Shown here piece by piece: positions 12,001 through 23,900 of a stretch of DNA of 64,000 nucleotides. A program made the translations under genes and the position numbers. Within the stretch, counting starts at the first letter, position 1. The number at the start of each line of letters is the position of its first letter. Below the pieces are notes generated by a model, which was not told the DNA's origin, did not search any database, and was given only the letters and a program-made list of their open reading frames with translations. Location: assembly GCA_002751075.1 (NCBI GenBank), contig NAOQ01000175.1:61649-125648 (forward strand). The letters run 5' to 3'. This stretch comes from Ichthyophonus hoferi (taxonomy: Eukaryota > Opisthokonta > Ichthyosporea > Ichthyophonida > Ichthyophonidae).

Positions 12001-15000
12001 ACTTTACTGCTATACTATTACATTATTATATTATTATACTATTATACTACTATTCTACCATACTATTATATTACTATACTATTATACTATTATACTACTA
12101 TACTACTATACAACTATATTATTATACTATTCGACTACTATATTACTATACTATTATACTATTATACTATTATACTACTATATTATTATACTATTATACT
12201 ATTATACTACTATATTATTATACTATTATACTACTATACTATACTATTATGCTACTATAATATTATATTATTATACTAATATACTATTCTTGATAGTATT
12301 ACCGCATCAATGGTAACCCCCTTCATATACATATATTTGATCATATGATAGGTTGTGTTGCAGGGGTTATATATTTGATCATATGATAGGTTGTGTTGCA
12401 GGGGTTGAATATTTATCAGTCATTGGTAGAGAGGAAGAGGGAGAAAGAGAGGACTAGAAAAAGGAAAGGTAACAATACTGCACTAGTAAAACAAATATTA
12501 TAATACATTACATCATCTTATAATATATTCTATTGCTGTATATTAAATTAAACACATCCTCAATTGCACCTATGTTAATAGAGTAGTAAATAAGTCGGGC
12601 CCTACATCTCATAGTCTCACCCTTGGGTTATATAATACTATTGCTTTTATATCCTACTCAGTTTTACATACGAAATAAAGCCAAAAAGGTAAACTACAGT
12701 GGTAGGTAAGTTATGTTGTACATCCGTTAGTTATTTAGATTGAGCACAGGGTATGTGGTAAGACTCATTCCAAAATTCATAAGCATAATCACAACAATAG
12801 TCATTATATATAGTCAATACCATAGCTATACACATACTACTTACTTACTACCACACATCCTTACCTGGCCATGGTATACATATTCGCCATTCCCCAAATC
12901 TCGAAATCCACCCGCATATCTTACCTACACCAATAACATCGTGTTAGCGTTAGTACACTAGGATTTCATTGGTCATTGGCATAATAGTATTGGCTAATAA
13001 AAAAGGTGGCCTGTAAAGGCGTAGACTGCACTATATAAAACGGGTGGTTTTTATTGGTACCATGGGTAATAGGAGAGTATTCTATTCTATTGGTTTGATT
13101 ATAAATAATTATAACTACCAGTCCATTAAATATATTTAAAAGCTAACTAAAACTAACCAATCCCTGTGCAGTGTCCATCATTTCATAATCATAAAAATCA
13201 TCGGCGGGGGCAAGTGAATCAGAATCATTCGTTTGGTCCTGTGGGAATTGGGAAGGAAGGACAACCAATAAGAAACATAGAATAAATTATATTAAAATAC
13301 TTTGACATTGCAGTGCAAACAACTTATAGTCATCCGTCTAGTATACGAAAGAGACAGCAGAATAATAATAACATAGGGGGAGAGAGAGAGATAGAAAGAT
13401 AAAGAAATGGATAGACATATATATATAGAAATACAGAGATAGATACGTAGCTAGAGTAAAACAAATAGATAGATAGAGAAATATATAGAAAGATCAAGAG
13501 ATAGAGAGAGAGAGAGGCAGAGTTGGGTAGATAGAGAGATATATATATAGGTAGAGAGACAGACAGATAGATTTAAATAAAATAACGACGAACCAGATCA
13601 TTAATAGAGAAGTTTATATCGTATATATGTACAATAAGGTATATATAGGGTATATAGGTACAGCGTTCTATTGCCTCACAGACCTCCTGCATATGATATA
13701 GCTGATCTATTGGGCGGTGATTGGCTAGCTTTTTTAACGACTCCACTACTTGCTATATACGCCACCCAGTAACATTGGGTCAGTCAGGCGATACATAAAC
13801 AAGCTATATCTGCTAGATCGCCATATAACAGAAATGTGATTGGGTTACCCCTTCTGCTTTAATAATTTTAAATGCGTAAGTTATTGTTCAAAGACCCTGT
13901 GACCCACACAGGGTAGGAAATGAATGGTAGGTCTGGGCTTATTAATGTACACCAATAGGTAGACAGTAATTGGGATATTGGGTCATGTTAAAAGTTTAAA
14001 TTAACTTAATATATATAAATCCATGCAGTAAAATTTAATATCGTGCATTAATATGATATTAGAAATCATGCATTGATCTTAAACAGTAATATCTCAATCC
14101 ACAAGGCTAATCAGATCTGTGACTAATCCAATAAAACAACTTAGGAATCTATATCAAGCAAAACATATACTAACCTATACGTATAAAGAACCACATACTT
14201 ATACATCCATATATTAAATCTTCCCAATAACTACACTATCTCTAACCAATCAATTCAGCAAATACCCTTGAAGATTAGCGACAATGCAGGTATTCATTGG
14301 AGAAAAAATAACTCACCTGGGCACTGATAGTCTTTCTAGACATATGTTTTAATCGTTTACTGTGAGAGAAGGCAAGACCTAGAGACAAAGTGGGTAAGAT
14401 AGAGAGGGCAGATAGGTGGTGTAAGGTGGGGTAGAGGCAATAAGGGGAGGATGACAAGCACACAGTTTGGCTATCTAGCTATAGACATAAATATTTATAT
14501 AATATATGTCTATATATTTTTATATGCTCATGCATACTTACCTAAGCCTGTCCCTAAACTATAATCCGTACACTAAGGTCTGCGCCCTGCGCATGCAGTC
14601 CTTCCTATTTTCAGGCATGCTAAACGTACACAGAAACGTAGAAGCATCCACAGAATAAATGTTACTCCTAATGGAATAACTTTACACACATACGTATGTG
14701 TATATATGTGATAATAGTATGGTAGTATGACAGTATAGGAATATGAGCGTATAATAGTGTGATAATATAATAGTATAAGAATACAATAGTAAAATAATAT
14801 TATAGTATGATAGTATTGGAATATAAGAATATAATAGTATGGTAGTATGATAGTATGACNNNNNNNNNNNNNNNNNNNNNNNNNNNNNNNNNNNNNNNNN
14901 NNNNNNNNNNNNNNNNNNNNNNNNNNNNNNNNNNNNNNNNNNNNNNNNNNNNNNNNNNNNNNNNNNNNNNNNNNNNNNNNNNNNNNNNNNNNNNNNNNNN

Positions 15001-18000
15001 NNNNNNNNNNNNNNNNNNNNNNNNNNNNNNNNNNNNNNNNNNNNNNNNNNNNNNNNNNNNNNNNNNNNNNNNNNNNNNNNNNNNNNNNNNNNNNNNNNNN
15101 NNNNNNNNNNNNNNNNNNNNNNNNNNNNNNNNNNNNNNNNNNNNNNNNNNNNNNNNNNNNNNNNNNNNNNNNNNNNNNNNNNNNNNNNNNNNNNNNNNNN
15201 NNNNNNNNNNNNNNNNNNNNNNNNNNNNNNNNNNNNNNNNNNNNNNNNNNNNNNNNNNNNNNNNNNNNNNNNNNNNNNNNNNNNNNNNNNNNNNNNNNNN
15301 NNNNNNNNNNNNNNNNNNNNNNNNNNNNNNNNNNNNNNNNNNNNNNNNNNNNNNNNNNNNNNNNNNNNNNNNNNNNNNNNNNNNNNNNNNNNNNNNNNNN
15401 NNNNNNNNNNNNNNNNNNNNNNNNNNNNNNNNAGTATGATAGTATAAAAATACAATAGTATGATAGTAGGATAGTATAGGAATATGAAAGTATGAAAGTA
15501 TGATAGTATGATAGTATAGGAATATAATAGTACAATAGTATAGGAATATGATAGTACGATAGTATAAAAATATAATAGTAGGATAGTATAGGAATATGAG
15601 AGTATGGTATTATGATAGCATATTAGTATAATAGTATAAGAGTTAAGATATAAAATACCTTAAGTATGTATGTCGATAAAACATAGCATAACAGCCACAT
15701 TCAACATAGTGTACCTATGAACAAGCAATATATATAGTGGAGCAGCCCCATAGCCTTAGTTCCTCCCACTCCTGTAAACCTACCTGCAGCCCCCCAAGCA
15801 GCAGCCCCTACAGTTGCAGCAGCAGTAATCCCTATACCAGCCGTTAACATGGCAGCCTCTGCAGCAATCTAAGCAGGACAAGTAGGTTACTATATATATA
15901 TTAAGGCTGTAGGAAGTCCTTCGTGTAGATATATCAGGTAGGGTTTGGTAGAGTGCTATCAATGTATTTTGCTCTCTTGGACATGTTAGGTTTGCGTATA
16001 TGTGCCAATCAGAATATTAAACTAGTTAATCCTCTAACAATCATGCATGCTTATCAATTGGTTATGACTATGTCACTGCACCTCTGATTGGTATAGTTGA
16101 ACCAATCGCTACATCTCTCCACCATTATATTGAACACATATATGGTATGTTTATCGATAAAAATTAACATGAGCTATGGTAATAGTTCGTATAGCCTATA
16201 TAGACTACATAGATATATACACCAGTAAAATAAATACACACGACAGTTTCTTGTACTAACCAATGGGGAGAGCATAAATCCAGAGGCAACAATAATTGGC
16301 AGGGAAAGGGCGGTCATGGTGATAGCAACCTTTATGGCGCTGAAAAATTCCATGGTAATCAGATAGAATTATCAAGTGAAATATAAAGGTATGTACAAGG
16401 AGAGAGATGTATTTTTGTAATGTACCAGCAGTCCTTATATCATTCAATTACCTGATAGCAGAGTATAGTACAGTATAGTCTAGTATAATAAGTACACCAT
16501 AGTATAGTACACAGTATAATATAATATACTATAGGATAATACAACGCAACATAATATAGTATAATATAATATAATATAACGTAACATAACATAGTATAAT
16601 ATAGTATAATATAACGTAATATAGCATAGTATAATATAGTATACTACAATAAAACAATTGTTAGCCGTCAAACTTAAATATATACATCCTATACAGGGAA
16701 ACTAACAATTAATCAAATAAACATGACGTCACCCTATGTGTGGGATTCCTATAAACATTTGGAAATTAAAATATTTTCTAGTTACAATCATTTGAATCAG
16801 GAAGGAGAAAGGTAGAGTGCAATTGAAGACATAACATAAAGTTAAAGAACAGAAATAATATATACATATCGAAAGAGAGAGGGACAGAGAGGGTGGGAGG
16901 AATAATGAGATGACAGGAGGGTAAATGAAAGATAGATGATGTCAAAATGATGTATAATACTTTGTTTTTCTCCCTGCTGCCTTTTCGTATAATACGGGGC
17001 ATGGTGATTCGCTCAGAGGACATATCTCCAGAAATTCCTGTACTACCATTAGCCAATGATCATAGTCCCTATGTTTAATCTACCAATCAGGGTCACTTAG
17101 ACCAGGCATGACATAATACAACAGAATAATGTTTAATAGGTCCATAGGTACCGATACAAATGAATAGAACCAAACGCATTGGTAACTAAAAATAAAAATA
17201 GAGATTAATTGGTGATCAGCCCCAAAGTCTTTAGAGGTAATAAACATTATTATCATGAGCCAAACGCATTATTTAAGTATTAATCTCTCACCCCAAAATA
17301 CAGATTAAATCACTGGTAACATTTTGCTTCCTGGAAGCTCGCGGTGGTAATAGATGGAAAATAATATAATACCAATCAAAGTACCTAGCAGATAATTAAA
17401 ATTGATAAATTAAGGGGCTAGAACTATTTTACTGCAGGGTTTAAGACAATATTGGCTTCCTGGCTGGACCATAACATAACAATATATTTCTGTTATTATT
17501 GTTTTGGCTTAATCAGTGCAATTAATCGATAATAGAACACCAATGATTGAGTAGACGCTGTGAATAAGTCTATAGGTAGGTCTTGTTAAACCTTCTTAGC
17601 ATACATTCATTGGTTGATATTAGCGATTTACAATTTTACTTTGCAATTACTTCTGTATAAAACATAATCGATAATGTTGATTGGCTTTTTTAATTTTGTC
17701 TTGTTGAGATATTATAATACTCAACAATACCAAGGGGGAAGCAACTAACTTAGGAGAGTAAGAGAAAGATAAATAGGAAACCAAATAGTAGGATTGAGAG
17801 GGAAGAACACAGAATGGGTTGAGTGAATAAGACGAAGAAAGAGAGAGAGAGAGAGAGAGGCAAAAATAAAAAGGAAAGACACAATATAAGATAAAACACA
17901 TACCACCACGAATAATTAGGAGATAATTAAAGGCAAAGCAAACTTATAAAGAGGAGGGTATTATATGAAAGCATATACCATACATATGGGAACGTAATAG

Positions 18001-19607
18001 AAAAGTTGTATATGATACATGACTGATAGTGTGTGAAAATTACCATATAAGGTGTGAATGAGTATTTACGTGTGTGGGATTTACCACATAAAGTATAAAT
18101 GAATATTTATGTACGACAATTGCCATCTATAGCGTAAATGACTGATTATGTGTGCCAATTACCATATAAGGTGTAGATATGTTTATGTGTGTAACAATGG
18201 CCAAACAAGGCAGAAGGAAAATAAAGTGAATATGTAGGAAGATGTGAATGAAAACATGGAATAGATGCCTTCAGTTTTCGTAGTTGAGGGAGGACATCCA
18301 GTCGTCTTTGGTGATAGTCTAAACACAAGCGTTCAAATACACTTTCAAAATGAAGCAGCCCCGAGTTCATCACTCCCTGTAGAGTTCTTATTGATCAGGA
18401 TATGTGCTGCGGGTATGAGTGGAGGAGGATAGGTATACAACGAGCCTTACCACATACATATAGCCCATAATTTCTATTTTGGATGGTTATGTTTAAATTT
18501 GATAACTTTACTTGTGTTGATTTGTAAATACTTGCTATAACTATATATACTTTTACTTGTCCTTTTGGCTGTTAAGTGCTATGACTATTTGGCTGTATTT
18601 TTAACTGAATTTTGTATCATGAAGTTAAAGAAAGAAATTATAGCTATATCAACAGCACAGTCCTTATAATATATCAGTACAAGCACATAGGTACTAACCT
18701 CCTTGACCATAGTCTCTGTGACTCGTTCTAGTTTATCGCGTAAGGTTCCCTCTCGAATCACTTTTCTGGCTTCGTGACTATAAAGAAAAGGTAAGATAAG
18801 AGTGGGGACAGGGAGAGAGAAGGGACCAAGAGGCGAGGAGAAAGTTAATTAGAAGGCAAGGCCATCCCAGGAGAAAACAGCATCAATAAGGAAAGCAGTG
18901 GCATAGTTTAAAGCACGGAATCAAAACAACATGTGAGATGATATAAATGATATTAATAGGATAATAGAATAATATGAAATAATCATCAGAGCAAGCTATA
19001 TTAAACAGCCAAGGGCATTAAGTCCGATCATAACACGTACAACTATAACTACTATACTACCATACTACTATCACCAATATACTATCATACTATCATACTA
19101 TCATAACTACTATACTATCATATTACTATAAATACTATATTATCATACTATTATAAATACTATACTATCATACTAACAGCATAGAGGCGATAAAACAATA
19201 GGTCCAACAGGATACGTACCTGGAGGATAGAGAGTGGGGAGATATAGGGAAGAACATAGACAGACATAGGGCCAGTTATAATAGTACTCATAATATGGTG
19301 GTATGTTATGTAATGCAAGGAATATGTGAAAGGATAGTAGAGTAATATTATGTATGTACATAATGTAAGTCAAAAGAAAGAGTAATGAAGAAAGATTTAT
19401 TTGTGTAAGGGACGTGGGCCTCGCGTGAACCAGCTAATAGAATCATATTGGCAAAACTGGTTTTAAAATGATAACGAAGCATGGTATATGACTAGTACCA
19501 GGATTACACAAAGTTAATTAATTAATTATTCAGTGGGGTGGGAAGAATGTGAGGGGATATTGAGGAACCACAAACACATAAAAGAAAGCAATATGTTAGT
19601 GCATTTA

Positions 19608-19643
<36 letters not shown>

Positions 19644-20889
19644 TGTATGTATGTATGTATGTATGTATGTATGTATGTATGATGTATGTATGTATGTGTG
19701 CATGTATATGTGTATGTATGTATGTATGCATGCAAGTATTTATGCTGGTTGTATTTATCTATACAGGCCTGGTGTGCTATATAGATTACAACTGATCTGT
19801 ACACATCATTGTGTCCAAGAGAGATAAAAAAACCTTCCAAGTTGTGTCATTAGGAACTTGTCCAGATCACACTCATTAATACTTCCAGCTAAGATGCTCC
19901 TATTCATTGGGTTTGTATCAGTAATACTTAATGACTAATTCAAATGGGTTGACTGATGGATAAAAAAATACAAATATTAATATATAGATATAGATAAAAG
20001 GGTTAAGCCAATAGCTAGAGAGAGGGAACGACAACATAAGAACTTTAAATAGGGGCACAAATGAGTAAGATGATAATAGAATAACAATATTAGGGTGATA
20101 CTAATAGAATCATATTAATAAGATTATACGTATAAGACATTATTACACCCTGCCCTATGAAGGGAAGTAGCAAGGGGCCACAGGAACAATTTCCTATTCT
20201 CCTATCACAGCATCACTCAAAATTATTCATGACCAACAGCCTAAATAGCCACAATCAAGGCTGTGTCATATATTTCTATTACCTATTATGTTATCTCCTC
20301 TAGCTCTTCCTCTCCCTCTCCCTCATATCACCGTCTTTATTGGTACCTACAGCGTTATTATTATCTTTAAACCGGCTAAGCTACCAATATACATGTGTGT
20401 GGAACAGAAGAAAATATATGAAATTACACTATATTGTATTAAATAAAACATAATAGAATAGGATAGATAGGATAGAAGAAACAGAGTTAAGCATTGTAGA
20501 TCATAGTATATCAGTATACTCGAGTATAAGGGTAAGTGATCCACCTTGCCTGGCAGGCTAACGATGCACTCATAGGGAATATATTCTGAGGGAGGGTAGG
20601 GTTGGGTGGGTCTGATAGATAAGAGGGTACAAAGCCATCATCCTGGGCCAGAGAGGAGGTATGATGTATTAGTGTAGTGAAGGTATTTGTATCATGGAAG
20701 TTATTAATACAAACCAATACTCACTAAGGTAGGTGGGTAATATATAATATATTATACCAGACCTGGCTGCTATATTGGTATATAAGCATATACGTAATTA
20801 TATTCATGTATGTGCTACAATATTATCTCAGTGTATGAGAGGATGACTTTTACAGTTTGAATATCACCATCATATTTGCTGTACATATA

Positions 20890-20920
<31 letters not shown>

Positions 20921-23900
20921 ACCTATCTATTCTCTAATGACTCTGGTTGGTCATATTTAATACAATCAATTACAAGTACTCCTGATGATACTATATGCTA
21001 TACACTAGAGCTATCTGGTAGATATTACCTATATACGCGTAAATAAATATATATAGTGCAAATGATTTGCATAACATAATGATGTCGCATCATTTTCTAT
21101 TGGTCAGGAGATCCTCTTACCGCAGCTTCGATGTGATTGATAACTAAAGGGATCTCGCCATTGGCTGTCGCCTGGGAGGGCGGCAAAGTTAATAGTAATA
21201 TATATAATACATATATAAGCTAATAAAATAACTGAAAAAAATATAAAAAAGAAAGGAAACTAGATTATACTGGTATCTAGGATTGACAACCAATAAGATT
21301 CAGAGAAAATAGAACACTGGTTCTAGTCAGGACTCAATACCTGAATGATTATAATATAAGTAGTATGAAGAGAATGATATTGATTGAATAAGACATGGGG
21401 TGGTACCAGTTCATTGGCTAGATGACGCATGTTAGTAACAAGATCAGAGGGAGAGACACGGTCTGCTTTGTTGCATACTACAAACAGCCGAGGGCCCGTA
21501 TATACATCTAGCTTCTTCGCAAATTCATCTGTAGGTAGAATATAATATAATTTAGTATATAGTATAGTATAGTGTATCATAGTACAGTATAGTGTGGTAT
21601 AATATAATATAATATAATATAATATAATATAGTATAGTAAACCGTGGTATAGTGATAGAGTAGAGAGGAATGTTTATGGTGTAAATAACTTTAAAGATAT
21701 ATACATGGCTAGTTAGATAGATTGATATGTTCTCCTATGCTTAATGTCTTATGTGGCTATTAGGGTGCAATAAACCGTGTTACTACTTTTTACTGTACTA
21801 TTATTATATTATTATTTCAGTAGTCTTCCAGGGTTTTTTTAGTATATATTCTACAAGATATTATAGTGGTTATTTTACTATGGTTATTACCCCACTATTT
21901 TATACACACTAGCTAAATACGTTATATGCATTATATATCTATAGATACTATGTCTGCGGACCACCTTCGAACCCAGATATAACAACTCTCTGCCTTTTAT
22001 ATAATATTAAATAATATTAACCCTGTGTTGTGGTTGGTAAGTACATCTTATCGATGTGAGGACCAATCATGGTATCCCTTGGTATCCCCTAGAATTTCTT
22101 TGTTGGGAATGTCCTTGATAACAGTGGACCACATGATTCTTATCCAATCAAAATATTACTCTTACAGGTTGTTTTATCCCTAACCTCTTACAAGACATAT
22201 CATTGGATATCCCTAATCCTGATATAGGTGATAAATCTAGTACTTACATGGTAAAGTATAAAACTGTCAATCTTAACCTTTTCGCCAATACCTTTACAAA
22301 ATTACAAAAACAGGCGAATATTAATTAAACATTGGTTATGATTGGACCTTTAAAACGTACCCATAGACCAGTCAATCATATTATAAATATAGCCAAACAA
22401 ATATAGACAACACAGCCCTCTATCATGCTAGCAGAATACATCCATGACATACATTCAATACGATGGAAGGACTTTTTAAGCAACCATTCAAGGCCTAAAC
22501 CAAATTATTCCCCAATATAAATCTAAGACGAACATACGTATACATGCAAAAAAAAGAATACCTCCACACAAACAATAATATATACATACATTACATATAT
22601 AAAAACATCTACCCATACATACTCTTCAATAGGTCTATCATCTGTATTAAACCCTGTGACTCTTGGGGCGTGGAGATATCATGTACAAATATAGCAAACT
22701 GGCATGTCCTAATTGCGTCTTTAAATGCCTATCAGCATGATTTACCATGTAAGTTAATTATATCTAGCTTGTTCATTGCTGTGTGCACATAGGATTATAT
22801 AAAATAACCTGTGGTAATACAATTCACTAAACTTGGCCATTTACAGGGTTTAAACAATGCTATTTCTATATCTATATTTCTTGAATTGAGGAGAATATAC
22901 AGATATAGTTAGTTATATATGTAGGAAAAACGTACAAGGCTTTAGTTTAGAAAGCAACACTAACATAAACCATTGCTTAACGCATAAATGAATGCTCACA
23001 AATATATACAAATACATGATATGTAACATAGAAAAAGTATTGTAATTCTCTACTATAATGTTGATCTTGTTTAATAGACCATTGATAAAAGATAATATTA
23101 TAGTGCTTATGAACTAACATTAATTTTATTTACATTAGTGGTGATTTTAAGACAATTAACTAAATGAGCAACTAATCAAACATAATATCTAAATGAATAA
23201 AACTAACTCTACCTGCTCATAGGATGCGTCCTCATGCAAATTAAGACCAGGTAAGTCCATAAATACCACACCTGTTGATTTACATGGCTGTGATAACGTA
23301 ATTAGCATCATTGGTTCATTGAGGTTAGAGATTAATTGCTAACCTTAAAACGTAAACAAAATACACGATAAGGGGATGGTCCACGTGTATGTGCATGTGT
23401 ATGTGTATATGTGTATGTGTATGTGTGTGTGTATGCGTATATGTGGGGCTGTATGCTTATGAAGATAGATGTGTATGGGTATATACGTATATGTGAATGT
23501 GTATATGTATATATAAATGCATTTATATAATGAAACACATCACCAGAGCCATCAGCTACTAAGGTTCTCTCCGCCCAAACTATGATATTACTATTACTTA
23601 CCTCCTCATTGGTGGCAGCCGCCGATATTAAGGGCATACCAGGACACTCCCTGTGATACGTCATGAACTTTACAATCACCTGTACACCAATAACACTGGT
23701 CAATATGATATTGAAATGGTTCTATTGGTATTTATTTATAAACTAGAATATTTTTAAGTATAAATTTATGAAAATAGAACAAACTAAGGCGCATATAACT
23801 ATCCATATACCTACACACATACCCATCTACTTGTACACATAGATATATATATATATATATATATACATGCATATATATACGTATATACATACATATATAC

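Larger units (their letters stand above)
11138..12924 (-). other. MORN-like repeat exons
   Basis: Exons 12924-12865, 11957-11858 and 11282-11138 chain in phases 0-0, 0-1 and 1-2. The translation contains YAGGFRDLGNGEYVYHGQ, then VISGHFQAGKMHGPAVIYDP, then MIGAMFTEGHLDD. These follow the MORN pattern of aromatic/Gly, F, xxGxxHG, about 20-23 residues per repeat, giving three degenerate repeats. In other proteins MORN repeats bind partners or lipids at membranes. The first acceptor (11958) was chosen because it keeps the frame across the junction. Confidence 0.68.

Noticed and set aside
11926-12316. Overlapping 117- and 125-residue Leu/Tyr/Ile ORFs
   Set aside because: Pure translation of the TTA/CTA tandem repeat; not a membrane protein.
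14573-15535. 320-residue minus-strand ORF
   Set aside because: Mostly N gap and repeat; no biological reading.
22630-22665. Candidate exon GLIQMIDLLK for the GTPase gene
   Set aside because: Good splice borders, but it leaves one spare base and breaks phase with the G3-G4 exons on either side.
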